Assembly: GCA_024693135.1 (NCBI GenBank)
Contig: JAILLN010000066.1
Span: 1 to 48,391, forward strand
Direction of reading: 5' to 3'
Source: Lachnospiraceae bacterium
Lineage (GTDB): Bacteria; Bacillota; Clostridia; Lachnospirales; Lachnospiraceae
Length of the DNA stretch: 48,391 nucleotides
The notes under the pieces are model-generated. The model had not been told where the DNA came from. It did no database searches and worked only from the letters and a program-made list of their open reading frames with translations. Positions 15,759-24,761 of this stretch are shown here, in pieces. The translations under genes were made by a program, and so were the position numbers. The first letter of the stretch is position 1, and each line of letters begins with the position of its first letter.

Positions 15759-17969
15759 GTGAGCATTGATTATGAAAAAGAACTGAACGATAAACAGCTG
15801 GAGGCAGTGAGAGCGACGGAGGGTCCGGTGCTGATCCTTGCCGGGGCGGGAAGCGGGAAGACCAGGGCAATTACTTACCGGACGGCATATCTGATCGAGG
15901 AAAAGGGGATTGCGCCCTGGAATATCATGGCTCTGACTTTTACCAATAAAGCGGCGAGAGAGATGAAGGAGAGGATCTCCCAGATGACGGAGAACAGCTC
16001 CTCCAAGGTTTGGGTATCCACCTTCCATTCCGCCGCACTGAGGATCCTGTATGCCCATGCAGAGGATCTGGGTTACAGCCCGGATTTTGAAGTGGCAGAT
16101 CAGCCGGACCAGAAAGCGGTGATCAAGGATGTCTGCAAGAAGCTTCAGATCGACACGAAGGAATATAAGGAAAAAACCCTGCTGAATGCCATTTCCCGTG
16201 CAAAGGATGAGCTTCTGACTCCCGAGCTGTTTGAAGAAGAAAACTATGGAAATATAAGAAAACGGGTATATGTTGATGTATATAATGCCTATCAGGAGCA
16301 GCTGAAAAAAAACAACACCATGGATTTCGATGACCTGATCATGAATGTGGTGAAGCTTTTCCGGGATTATCCGGAAATTCTGGAGCATTATCAGGACCGC
16401 TTCCAGTACATCATGGTGGATGAATATCAGGACACGAATACGGCGCAGTTTGAGCTGATCCGCCTCCTGGCCAAGAAACGCCGGAATCTCTGTGTGGTAG
16501 GGGACGATGATCAATCGATCTACCGCTTCCGGGGAGCGAATATACGAAATATCCTTGATTTTGAAGATATCTATAAGGATGCGAAGGTCATTCGCCTGGA
16601 GCAGAATTACCGCTCCACATCCAATATCCTTCAGGCCGCGAACCAGGTAATATCGAATAACCGGGGAAGGAAGGCAAAGGAGCTTTGGACGAACAATGAA
16701 GAAGGGAAAAAGATCCGTTTCCGCCAGCTGGACAGCGCATCTGGGGAAGCCGCCTTTGTGGCTGACGACATCCGAGAGAGAGTGAGGAGGTCGGAAGCAT
16801 CCTATAAGGACTTTGCCATCCTCGTAAGGACGAATGTCCAGTCCAAGGAATTTGAAGATGCCTTCCGGGTCCGGGGCATTGACTATGATCTGGTCAAAGG
16901 CCTTCGATTCTGGGACACAAAAGTGATCAAAGATGTAACGGCGCTGATGCTTACAGCCGCAAGCGGTGAAAATGACCTCAGAACGCAGAGGATCATCAAT
17001 ATTCCCAAGAGAGGGGCAGGACCGGCGGCGGTGGAGAAGCTGTCGGCATATGCTGCTTTTCATGGCATGAGCCTCCTGGATGCATGTGGGCATGCAAAGG
17101 AAGCAGGACTTTCCGGGAAAGCGGCCATTGCGATCCAGGAATTTTACGAGGAAAAAATGAGGGTGAGGTCTTTATCGGACGGGATTCCGCTCGGGCAGTT
17201 TCTGGATCTGGTCCTGCAGGAAAGCGGCTATATGGATTACCTCAATGCAGAAGCCGAGACTCCGGAGGAATTTACAGAGAAGCTGTCTTACATTGAAAAG
17301 CTGAAAAATTCCCTGGTGGAGTATGAGGAAGAGGCCGAGGCTCCGGACATCCTGGATTTCATGAGGATGAATGGGATAGAGGGAAGCAGCATGGATCAGG
17401 ATTCCGCTCCGGATAATCCGGACAAGGTTCTGATCATGACAATGCATAATGCAAAGGGGCTGGAGTTCCCCTTTGTGTATATGGTCGGGATGGAGGAGGG
17501 TCTCTTTCCGGGATATGCTTCCATCAATACCGGTGATGAAGAGGATATCGAGGAGGAACGCCGCTTGTGCTATGTGGCAATTACCAGAGCCATGCGGGAG
17601 CTGACCCTGACCTGCGCCAGGGTGCGGATGATTAACGGAGAGTCCCGCTTTGCCTCAGCCAGCCGGTTCATCCGGGAGCTTCCTTTAGGAATGCTGGATA
17701 TGAATATCACGCCCCAGAAGACAGAACGTGGAGTGGAGATCAAGCCGGTAAGGAGGGGATTTACCGGCACAAAGCTGAAGCTTGGCCGGGAGATCCGGAT
17801 CGTGGTGCCCGATTACGAAGTGGGAGACAGGGTACGGCATTTTAAATTCGGAGAGGGCACGGTGAAGGAGCTCGTGAAGGGCGAAAAGGACTATGAAGTA
17901 ACGGTAGATTTTGACCGGCTCGGTGTCAGAAAATTGTTTGCCGGGTTTGCCAAGTTGAAGAAAATATAG
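15759..17969 (+). CDS. pcrA: ATP-dependent DNA helicase PcrA/UvrD
   Basis: A 736-aa superfamily 1A 3'-5' helicase, essential in many Firmicutes for repair, replication-fork processing and control of RecA. All SF1 motifs are present: Walker A AGAGSGKTRA (about 29-38), VDEYQDTN, GDDDQSIYRFRGA, QNYRST, TMHNAKGLEF and CYVAITRA. The C-terminal tail ends with a tudor-like region (DRVRHFKFGEGTVKEL) known to contact RNA polymerase in PcrA. The start is GTG at 15759, with GAAGGAAGG 9 nt upstream and no better ATG. Its 3' end contains the promoter for the following small gene. Confidence 0.97.
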   Translation: MSIDYEKELNDKQLEAVRATEGPVLILAGAGSGKTRAITYRTAYLIEEKGIAPWNIMALTFTNKAAREMKERISQMTENSSSKVWVSTFHSAALRILYAHAEDLGYSPDFEVADQPDQKAVIKDVCKKLQIDTKEYKEKTLLNAISRAKDELLTPELFEEENYGNIRKRVYVDVYNAYQEQLKKNNTMDFDDLIMNVVKLFRDYPEILEHYQDRFQYIMVDEYQDTNTAQFELIRLLAKKRRNLCVVGDDDQSIYRFRGANIRNILDFEDIYKDAKVIRLEQNYRSTSNILQAANQVISNNRGRKAKELWTNNEEGKKIRFRQLDSASGEAAFVADDIRERVRRSEASYKDFAILVRTNVQSKEFEDAFRVRGIDYDLVKGLRFWDTKVIKDVTALMLTAASGENDLRTQRIINIPKRGAGPAAVEKLSAYAAFHGMSLLDACGHAKEAGLSGKAAIAIQEFYEEKMRVRSLSDGIPLGQFLDLVLQESGYMDYLNAEAETPEEFTEKLSYIEKLKNSLVEYEEEAEAPDILDFMRMNGIEGSSMDQDSAPDNPDKVLIMTMHNAKGLEFPFVYMVGMEEGLFPGYASINTGDEEDIEEERRLCYVAITRAMRELTLTCARVRMINGESRFASASRFIRELPLGMLDMNITPQKTERGVEIKPVRRGFTGTKLKLGREIRIVVPDYEVGDRVRHFKFGEGTVKELVKGEKDYEVTVDFDRLGVRKLFAGFAKLKKI

Positions 17970-17975
17970 TATAAT
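17947..17975 (+). promoter_or_regulatory. Promoter inside the 3' end of pcrA
   Basis: TTGCCA (17947-17952), a 17-nt spacer and a perfect TATAAT (17970-17975) overlapping the pcrA stop codon. It drives the small membrane protein gene and probably rlmD. Confidence 0.65.
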
Positions 17976-18031
17976 AATTGCGGTCTGTTGAACAGGAATG
18001 GTTCACATGATATCAGAAAGGCGGGAGAAGA

Positions 18032-18421
18032 ATGAGATTTTATGATGATAATAAAGATAAGATCGAGGAACTGATCAATGCGGCAAAATCCGGCGCTGGA
18101 GATTTTTTCGGCGTGATGAATGGGAAGAAGGATGAGCTGATCAAAAATGCAAAGGAGCTGAAGGACGTGAAGGCAAATGATATTTTAGCCGCGGTAAAGC
18201 TGAATGAGCTGGTAAAGAAGGAAGAAGAGCAGAAGAAAAAGAACCCCATCCTGGTATGCCTTGCCATCATCGGTGCCATAGCGGCTGTAGCCGGTATTGC
18301 ATATGCAGTATACAGGTATTTCACCCCGGATTATCTGGAGGATTTTGACGACGACCCGGACTTCGATGATGATGAGGATTTCTTCGAAGATGAAACATTA
18401 ACTCCGGACAGCAATTCATAA
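18032..18421 (+). CDS. Small single-pass membrane protein
   Basis: A 129-aa protein of unknown function. An N-terminal lysine-rich helical region (1-70) is followed by one transmembrane segment (about 72-94) and a very acidic tail with runs of D and E (about 100-129). No signal peptide or enzymatic motif is visible. Its likely orientation places the positive part inside and the acidic tail outside. AAAGGCGGGAGAAGA provides the ribosome site. It sits 9 nt before rlmD and shares its promoter. Similar small acidic-tailed membrane proteins recur in Lachnospiraceae, but I cannot name a function. Confidence 0.75.
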   Translation: MRFYDDNKDKIEELINAAKSGAGDFFGVMNGKKDELIKNAKELKDVKANDILAAVKLNELVKKEEEQKKKNPILVCLAIIGAIAAVAGIAYAVYRYFTPDYLEDFDDDPDFDDDEDFFEDETLTPDSNS

Positions 18422-18430
18422 GGGAGCGCG

Positions 18431-19828
18431 GTGAAGCAAAAGAGAATATTTGTCGGGAAAGTGAGTTCGCTTGCTTTCCCGAATAAAGGAACCGTACAGA
18501 CAGAAGAGGGAGATGTGGTCGTGAAAAACGTGATCCCGGGTCAGACGGTTTCTTTTGTTTTGTCTAAAAATCGCCCAGGACGGAAGGAAGGGAGGCTGCT
18601 GGAGATCCTTGAGCGGTCGCCCCTGGAAGGAAGGCCTGGGTGTATATGCCATGCAGACTGTGGGGGATGTATCTATCAGACCCTGCCTTATGAGGAGGAG
18701 CTGAAGCTGAAGGAAGCCCAGATCCGCACCCTCCTGGAGGGCTTTTTGAAAAACCATCCGGACATGGCAAAGGAGGGATGGTTCCAGCCTATCCTGGCAT
18801 CTCCTGTATGCGAAGGATACCGGAATAAAATGGAGTTTTCCTTTGGAAATGAGTATAAGGATGGTCCCATCGCCTTGGGCATGCACCGGTTTGGACGGTT
18901 TAATGACATCATAGACACCCCGGACTGCAGGATCGTATCTGGGGATATGAGGATGATCCGGCAATATTGCATAGATTGGGCGAGGCGTTTAGGACTCCGG
19001 TTTTACCGCAGGCAGGACAACGGAGGTTACTTAAGGCATCTCCTTCTTCGCAGGGGAGTCCGTACCGGGGAGCTTCTTGTCGCTCTGGTTACCACATCGG
19101 AAGATAAACCGGATCTCACAGAGTTTACAGAAGGGCTTCTGAGCCTGGACCTGGAGGGAAAGATCACCGGTATCATGCATATCGTAAATGACAGCGTGGG
19201 AGATGCCGTGCGGGATGAATGCCATGAGCTGCTCTATGGCCGAGAGCATCTTTTTGACGAGATCCTGGGTCTCCGGTTCCGGATCTCTCCCTTCTCTTTT
19301 TTTCAAACGAATACATTGGGTGCAGAGATCTTATACCGGACAGCCGCTGATTATGTGAGGCTTGCCCTGGGTTCCCCGTCGGGAAAGGCAGGTACGGTAT
19401 TTGACCTGTATAGCGGTACAGGCACCATAGCACAGGTCATGGCGGGCAGCGCATCCAAGGTTGTGGGAATAGAGCTCGTAGAGGAGGCCGTAGAGGCGGC
19501 AAAAGAAAACGCCCGGATGAATGGCATCCAAAACGTGGAATTTCTTGCCGGAGACGTGTTTGCCGTCATGCAGGAGATTCCTGACCATCCTGACCTGATC
19601 ATCCTGGATCCGCCCAGGGATGGTGTCAGCCCGAAGGCTCTTTCCAAGATCCTGTCCTATGGGGCAGACCATATGATCTACATTTCTTGCAAAGCGACTT
19701 CCCTGGTCCGTGACCTGCAATCCATCTATGATGCCGGATATTCCCTGGTCCATGCCGTGCCGGTAGATCTTTTCCCCCAAACTGCCAACGTTGAGACAAT
19801 AGCATTAATGTCAAAGGTGGGTGACTGA
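18431..19828 (+). CDS. rlmD: 23S rRNA (uracil-5-)-methyltransferase RlmD/RumA family
   Basis: A 465-aa SAM-dependent RNA methyltransferase that makes 5-methyluridine, by family at U1939 of 23S rRNA. It has an N-terminal TRAM (OB) domain (about 1-60) and a [4Fe-4S] cluster set C71, C73, C77, C80 (CICHADCGGC). The SAM motif is FDLYSGTGTIAQ, followed by the ILDPPRDGVSP motif and the catalytic cysteine in YISCKAT. The start is GTG at 18431, with AGGGAG upstream. It ends normally at VETIALMSKVGD. A tail like the one found on many clostridial homologues appears as a separate decayed piece at about 21.76-22.09 kb. TrmA-like tRNA specificity cannot be excluded. Confidence 0.92.
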   Translation: MKQKRIFVGKVSSLAFPNKGTVQTEEGDVVVKNVIPGQTVSFVLSKNRPGRKEGRLLEILERSPLEGRPGCICHADCGGCIYQTLPYEEELKLKEAQIRTLLEGFLKNHPDMAKEGWFQPILASPVCEGYRNKMEFSFGNEYKDGPIALGMHRFGRFNDIIDTPDCRIVSGDMRMIRQYCIDWARRLGLRFYRRQDNGGYLRHLLLRRGVRTGELLVALVTTSEDKPDLTEFTEGLLSLDLEGKITGIMHIVNDSVGDAVRDECHELLYGREHLFDEILGLRFRISPFSFFQTNTLGAEILYRTAADYVRLALGSPSGKAGTVFDLYSGTGTIAQVMAGSASKVVGIELVEEAVEAAKENARMNGIQNVEFLAGDVFAVMQEIPDHPDLIILDPPRDGVSPKALSKILSYGADHMIYISCKATSLVRDLQSIYDAGYSLVHAVPVDLFPQTANVETIALMSKVGD

Positions 19829-20021
19829 AGGGCGAGAAATGGCTTGAAATCAAAGGATTCTGCCATTTGGGGATAGGACCTTCGGTGAGAGAATAAGGGC
19901 GGTTTTGAAAGTTACAGATCCGGGCTGATCAATCGACGGCTTGAAGTTGAGACTACAGATTAGACATATGGGGTTGTGGCTACGGGGATATTATTACCGG
20001 GGATATCTATAGGGGTAACGG

Positions 20022-20045
20022 AAAAAGCGCCCTACTCAGGCGCCC
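20022..20045 (-). terminator. Terminator of the 140-aa gene
   Basis: On minus, GCGCC (20043-20039) pairs with GGCGC (20031-20027) and is followed by TTTTT (20026-20022). The stem is short but GC-rich. The remaining 19.83-20.02 kb stretch holds no gene I can support. Confidence 0.55.
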
Positions 20046-20070
20046 TTTCCGAAAGGAGGAAAATAATGTT

Positions 20071-20493
20071 CTACGCTCGTATCCATTCCCCGGTGTTCAA
20101 ATCCAGAAACTGCTCCAGCTTTAATTCCGATTCGAAATCGGAGCCGTACTCCCCGGCAGCCGTCTGCCAGTCAAGCTTGAAAGAAATATTGTACAGTCTC
20201 CCCGTTTTTGTCTTTTGAATCATGTCATGATCCAGAAAATACTGGATGACCTTTTTGTGTCCTTCCTCATCATCGATATTCAGATAGTAGCAGCTGACTC
20301 CCTGAAAAGGGATGATGGAGCATTTCGCTTCAGCGACGACCTTCTGTTCCACTGCTTCCCGGCACATCTTCTTGGCAAACTCCCATCCTTCTTCTCCGTG
20401 ATAGAAATACATCCATTTTCCGACTTTAGATTCATCCAGCTGCGATATGTCACCAAGATGGAAAACCCATCCGCCTTTTTCAATTGTTTTCAT
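20071..20493 (-). CDS. Conserved-looking 140-aa protein, unknown
   Basis: A 140-aa acidic protein starting MKTIEKGGWVFHLG, with mixed alpha/beta character and no membrane segment. Motifs such as GKWMYFYHGEEGWEFAKK and YYLNIDDEEGHKKVIQYFL look like a real fold, but I recognise no family. GGGAGGG lies about 9 nt before the minus-strand ATG. It follows the regulator-like gene by 16 nt on the same strand, so the pair forms an operon ending at a terminator. Phage or mobile-element origin is inferred from context only. Confidence 0.7.
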   Translation of the reverse strand: MKTIEKGGWVFHLGDISQLDESKVGKWMYFYHGEEGWEFAKKMCREAVEQKVVAEAKCSIIPFQGVSCYYLNIDDEEGHKKVIQYFLDHDMIQKTKTGRLYNISFKLDWQTAAGEYGSDFESELKLEQFLDLNTGEWIRA

Positions 20494-20509
20494 CTTATAT
20501 ATCCCTCCC

Positions 20510-21253
20510 TCATTTCTTTATGTACTCTTTGAAAATCTCGTCCAGTCTTTCATAGGATTTATCTACGAGTTCCAAAGTATAAGCAACTCTGGCAAAATCA
20601 TTGTCAGTATCATTGGTTTCTTTCAGAAACTCCTCATAGTTAGATGTGCCAAATACGGGAAGGTTATCCCATTCCTTCTTTCCCACTATATCATAGAACA
20701 AATTAGTACATTCATTTCTGACTTTTTCGGGAAGATCGAGAGCCGTGCTTCTTATTGCAAGTATTATTTCATCGTAATACAGTCCATTGTATTCGCGGTA
20801 TGTAATATATTTCATGGCTTCAATCATCTTTTCTTCCGGTTTGGGAGGGTCATGGGGACCCGCGTCGCTAAAATCATATCTGACACTACATATCATTTCA
20901 TTCATTTTTTTATAAAGCCTTCTGGCGGCTTTCCGCTCTGCTTTTCTAATATCGCGAGTTTCTCCCATTTCTTTTTCCTCCTCCACATATTTCAACAATT
21001 CGTCGTGCTCAAAACCAAGTGTTTTTTCAATGATATGTACTTTTTCGATATCTTTAGGGCCGTGTTTTCCATATATCCAGCCTTTTACTGTATTTTCATC
21101 TTTCCCGGTATTTTCGATAAGCCGCCTGATAGCTTCAGCCTTTTGCCCCCTTATAACCATGTTAGCAAATCTCTTTTTGAGTTTATCCTTATCAAAAACA
21201 CGGATTCTATTCTTTTCATCAGGGAATGGAGTAGGCCCTCTACCTTTGCTCAT
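20510..21253 (-). CDS. Putative helix-turn-helix regulator
   Basis: A 247-aa protein. Residues about 25-85 look like a compact HTH (AEAIRRLIENTGKDENTVKGWIYG, then a second helical pair ending LGFEHDELLKYV), followed by a basic coiled stretch (RKAERKAARRLYKKMNEM) and a helical C-terminal domain of unknown type. AGGAGG lies 9 nt before the ATG at 21253. A 16-bp dyad just upstream is a possible binding site for the protein itself. AT-richer than the host genes to its left, it is probably part of the accessory region. A phage-type repressor role is plausible but unproven. Confidence 0.65.
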   Translation of the reverse strand: MSKGRGPTPFPDEKNRIRVFDKDKLKKRFANMVIRGQKAEAIRRLIENTGKDENTVKGWIYGKHGPKDIEKVHIIEKTLGFEHDELLKYVEEEKEMGETRDIRKAERKAARRLYKKMNEMICSVRYDFSDAGPHDPPKPEEKMIEAMKYITYREYNGLYYDEIILAIRSTALDLPEKVRNECTNLFYDIVGKKEWDNLPVFGTSNYEEFLKETNDTDNDFARVAYTLELVDKSYERLDEIFKEYIKK

Positions 21254-21283
21254 AAGCTGATGCCTCCTTTTTTCGCTTTAATT

Positions 21284-21299
21284 GAACAGCGCGTTGTTC
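21284..21299. promoter_or_regulatory. Dyad operator candidate before the regulator gene
   Basis: GAACAGCGCGTTGTTC has GAACA and TGTTC arms around GCGCGT. It lies about 31 nt before the start codon, where the transcript would begin. GAAC...GTTC resembles a LexA half-site pair, but the spacing is wider than the Bacillus box. Confidence 0.35.
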
Positions 21300-21533
21300 C
21301 TGTTAACAAACTCAAAATACCATGTGCTGATCGAAATAAAAAGATGGATATAAAAAAAAACTATTTCCTACTATTTCCACCCTAAACTGGCTATACTACC
21401 CAAATGTAATCAGAGGATAACAATAATCTGGTACCGAATAATTGACAGATTCAATGATGGCAATCTCTTAACTGTGATATGATAAAGATAGCTGGTCGAA
21501 GTTTTGCCAAAGAATTCATATCGGAGGTATCAA

Positions 21534-22085
21534 ATGAATTTATCGGAAAAGCGGTTATGGGGGATTCATACACGAGATGATGATCTATTTTTGAATGAAG
21601 GCATCATCGCTATCGGCGGGGGTGAGGTTGAGGTTTTGTTCTCAATTGCCCCGGATTGAGAATCCTTCCGGGAAAAGATGATCGAAGCCTATTCAGACAG
21701 GCCGAAAAAGGCAATTGTTACGCAGAAAGGTTAGGTGTACCGGTTCATCCACGAAATGCATGTTGAGACGTGCGTCCTACTCGTTAAGGAATTAGCCGAT
21801 GATGACGAAGTGGTGTCCATAAAGGTTGATTTGGATGGAATCGTACTTGATCAGGGCAAACACACCACGCCTGAGAAACCAACATATAGGAACATCAAGA
21901 AGTGGGTTAAAGATAATTATGGATTGAACGTTTCGAACCTTTATATCGCACAGGTGAAGAATAAGGCCGGTTTGGAAAAACGTGAAAACTATAGAATTGG
22001 ATCAGGAGAGGGAAGAGTGCCGAATTGCCCGCCTGAGAAGGAGGAGGCAATCATGGATGCCTTCCGGCACTTTAGTTTAATTTGA
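21534..22085 (+). pseudogene. Composite pseudogene: restriction-enzyme-like N-terminus joined to an RlmD-type tail
   Basis: One continuous frame starts at ATG 21534 after GGAGG and is broken by TGA at 21657-21659 and TAG at 21732-21734. The first part (KRLWGIHTRDDDLFLNEG, then FREKMIEAYSDRPKKAIVT and YRFIHEM) resembles the N-terminal domain of Mrr-like restriction endonucleases. From HVETCVLL onward it switches, in frame, to the C-terminal tail seen on many clostridial proteins of the RlmD/RumA family: NIKKWVKDNYGLNVSNLYIA, then CPPEKEEAI and HFSLI. Neither parent is complete. The last 116 codons are open and could still be translated. Selenocysteine read-through is unlikely, because the second stop is TAG. 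Confidence 0.65.
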
Positions 22086-22094
22086 AATAAAGAG

Positions 22095-23876
22095 ATGATT
22101 ATGACTAGGAAGACACAAGCACAGTTTGTAAAAGAAGTTTCTATTCATAACAAAGTATCTGTACTAGGTACCTATATTGATAGTAAAACAAAAGTCACGG
22201 TAAAATGCAAAAAGTGTGGTTACGTTTGGGATGCAACCCCCTATAAACTGATTTGTGGACAAGGATGCCCAAAGTGTGCTGGCAATACTAAAAAGACAAA
22301 TGCGATGTTTGTTGAGCAGTGTAATAAAGTGCTTCCTTCTGTTACACTTTTGTCTGAGTATAAGAATGCTAAAACAAAAATGCACTGTATTTGTAATGAC
22401 TGCGGATATGAGTGGGAGGCATTGCCAAATAATTTGTTGCGTGGACATGGCTGTTCACACTGTGCAGGCAATATCAAAAAGAGTCATTATCAGTTTATTC
22501 GAGAATTAAAATCAATTCATCCTTCAATTAGTATTATAAGCAATTATAGTACCGCTAAAGAATTCGTAAAATGTAGGTGTAATACCTGTGGATATGAGTG
22601 GGAGGCAACTCCGAATAATTTGTTGCGTGGACATGGCTGTCAGAAGTGTGGTTTTGTTGCCACGGGATTAGCTAATGCGAAAAGTGAGGAACTATTTTTA
22701 GATGAACTAAAACTAGTAAATCCATATATAGAGCCATGCGAACCATATTTAGGATCAAGCAGTAAAATTTCAGTAAAGTGTAGTATTTGTGGAAATACAT
22801 GGAATCCTTTAGCGAGTAGTCTTTTAAAAGGCCATGGATGCCCACGTTGCGCAAAGACAGGCACATCATTTATGGAACAATTTATTCTTGAATCTCTTCG
22901 CTATTCTATTGGTGAATTTGCTGTACTATCACGTGACAAAGAGGTAATTGGACAAGAATTGGATATTTATATTCCATCATTACAACTAGCTGTTGAACCG
23001 GGATCGTGGATTTATCATAGGGACAAACAAGAGCGAGATTCTGAAAAAAGGAGTAGATGCCTTGAAAAAAGCATTTGCCTTGTTATCATATATGATTCAT
23101 ATGATCAAGAAAAGATTCCGTTCGATAGGGATTGTCTAGTGTTTCCTTTTGATTTAGGAGCAGAGCCAAGCCATACTACTCTAAAAACAATTGTTATTCC
23201 TTTTTTACTTAACAAGATTGGAATAGAAAAAGAGTTTTCAGACGCAGATTGGGCGATAATCGAAAAAAAAGCTGTTAGATATTCGATGTCAATATCAAAT
23301 GATGATTTTTTAGAGAGACTTAAGGCTATCAATGCAAATATTCAACTCATTGGTGAGTATAAAGGAGCAGACCAAAAAATAGAATGTACATGCACTATAT
23401 GTGGTTATAAGTGGGCTCCCTTTGCTTCAAGTTTGCTAAAAGGGCATGGATGCCCAAGGTGTTCAGGAAAAGCGAAATATACACAGAAGGAGTTTTGCCA
23501 AAAGATTGCTTTAATAAATCCTAATATTGAAGTCTTAGGAAAATACCAAAACACTAAAAGTCATATTAGATGTAGATGTAAAATTTGTGGAAATATTTGG
23601 TCTCCTCAAGCAGGGAGTCTATTATCAGGGAAAAAATGTCCTAAATGTGTTGGGGGTGTAAAATACACAAAAGAAGAGTTTTGTCAAAAACTTTTGCTCG
23701 TTAATCCTAACATAGAAGTACTTGGTGAATATCACGGATCTAAAAAACCAATTGAGTGCAAGTGTATAATTTGCGGGAATATTTGGTCCCCTAAGCCTGA
23801 GAAGCTTCTTTCTGGAAGGGGATGCCCAATTTGTGCACGAAGAAGACCACACCGTTCTGGTAATAAAGATAAATAA
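22095..23876 (+). CDS. Zinc-ribbon repeat protein with embedded nuclease-like domain
   Basis: A 593-aa AT-rich gene. Seven repeats of about 60 residues carry paired CxxC motifs of the form CxxCGYxWxxxxxxLLxGxGCPxC. Four precede and three follow a central domain (about 255-390). That domain has an E262, D290, E301 pattern (SFMEQFI, GQELDIYIPSL, LAVEP) followed by WIYH, resembling Vsr-like or homing-type PD-(D/E)XK nucleases that often sit beside such zinc ribbons. It is probably a DNA-binding nuclease of mobile origin. Starts at 22095 or 22101 are both possible, and the ribosome site AAAGAG is weak and favours 22101. It begins 9 nt after the composite pseudogene. Confidence 0.7.
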   Translation: MIMTRKTQAQFVKEVSIHNKVSVLGTYIDSKTKVTVKCKKCGYVWDATPYKLICGQGCPKCAGNTKKTNAMFVEQCNKVLPSVTLLSEYKNAKTKMHCICNDCGYEWEALPNNLLRGHGCSHCAGNIKKSHYQFIRELKSIHPSISIISNYSTAKEFVKCRCNTCGYEWEATPNNLLRGHGCQKCGFVATGLANAKSEELFLDELKLVNPYIEPCEPYLGSSSKISVKCSICGNTWNPLASSLLKGHGCPRCAKTGTSFMEQFILESLRYSIGEFAVLSRDKEVIGQELDIYIPSLQLAVEPGSWIYHRDKQERDSEKRSRCLEKSICLVIIYDSYDQEKIPFDRDCLVFPFDLGAEPSHTTLKTIVIPFLLNKIGIEKEFSDADWAIIEKKAVRYSMSISNDDFLERLKAINANIQLIGEYKGADQKIECTCTICGYKWAPFASSLLKGHGCPRCSGKAKYTQKEFCQKIALINPNIEVLGKYQNTKSHIRCRCKICGNIWSPQAGSLLSGKKCPKCVGGVKYTKEEFCQKLLLVNPNIEVLGEYHGSKKPIECKCIICGNIWSPKPEKLLSGRGCPICARRRPHRSGNKDK

Positions 23877-24052
23877 AAGAAAAACTGTCCGGAACGAACA
23901 TTTGGCATGAGAATATCGAAACATGTATAGTTCAGATTCCCGGTCAACTATGATACAGAGGATAGTGAATAGTGGTTAATCAATGAAAACGATGTTGAGA
24001 CTGTAGTTCTTCTGTCATGTAAAGACGTATAACAGGGCTCAGAAAGCCTGCC

Positions 24053-24649
24053 ATGAAAATTGAGAACGGATCTACGGTGATCGAGATCAGAGCAGAGTAT
24101 GAAAAATATGTTCCTATTTTGAATGTGATTACTTCTGTAACCGGTTATGATATGGATCTTACCCAGCTTCAGGGAACAGAGTTTTATGAGTTGCGTGAGC
24201 AGGAACTGGATCAGCGTATTGAAAAACAGAGACTTTCAGAGACAGAGAAGGAATTCTGGCGAAGCCAGGAGGAGCAGGTTTCCAAACCCTTTGTATATCA
24301 TTATCACAGCGGACCTGCGAACCTGCTAAAATCTTTTCAGGCACTTGGTTTCTTTATCCTACTGCTATCTGCTGTCGGACTGTCAGGAGTTTATGCAAGA
24401 GAAACGGCAGATAATATGAACCAGCTTCTGCTGTGTAGTCGTTATGGAAAGAAAGAACTTTTTTTGATCAAATTTGTGGCCGGACTCACATGGATTTTGG
24501 CTGTTGCATTGTTTTTGGCTCTTGCTATTTTCATTCCTTTTTACTTTGTTTACGGGATGGAAGGGATGGGAGAAATGCTGCAGCTGATGAAGCCCTTGTC
24601 CATGCTGCCTTACGCAGGACATCTTCGCTTTTACATGCGCATGCGATAG
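24053..24649 (+). pseudogene. ABC-2 type permease remnant, 5' piece
   Basis: This 198-codon frame holds an extracytoplasmic loop (about 1-100), then two membrane segments (SFQALGFFILLLSAVGLSG and FVAGLTWILAVALFLALAIF). The expected N-terminal membrane segment of an ABC-2 permease is absent, so the gene is already truncated on the left. Codons up to MLPYA (ending near 24615) belong to the permease; the last 11 codons come from inserted DNA. The sequence resumes exactly in frame at 29686 (YTLGHMLGVYIV), so the two pieces were one gene. No ABC ATPase partner is nearby. Confidence 0.7.
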
Positions 24650-24664
24650 TGCGATATATAAATG

Positions 24665-24688
24665 TTCGTATAATATAAGTTATACGAA
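24665..24688. repeat. 24-bp dif-like palindrome
   Basis: TTCGTATAA and TTATACGAA are perfect 9-bp arms around TATAAG. Taken as 11-6-11 (24663-24690), the layout matches XerC/XerD-type sites, with ATAA and TTAT facing the spacer as in dif. A related ATACGAATAAA sequence recurs inverted at about 24736-24746. A terminator or operator function is an alternative. Confidence 0.45.
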
Positions 24689-24761
24689 TAAACGAAAAAA
24701 TATTCAGTAAAATAGATGGTTTCGGACAATTTTATTTATTCGTATATTTTTTCGCGTTTTT

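Noticed and set aside
15711..17093. A 460-codon open frame on minus opposite pcrA
   Set aside because: It mirrors the conserved helicase motifs of pcrA, has no start signal and no recognisable domain.
19829..20070. tRNA or attachment core downstream of rlmD
   Set aside because: No cloverleaf could be drawn, and no matching repeat was found elsewhere in the window.
21657..21734. Selenocysteine or read-through of the two stops in the composite pseudogene
   Set aside because: One stop is TGA and the other TAG, there is no selenocysteine-type context, and the parent domains are both incomplete.
24665..24688. loxP-like look of the palindrome
   Set aside because: Arms share TTCGTATA-type letters with loxP, but arm length and spacer differ and no Cre is present. 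A Xer-type site is the closer layout.
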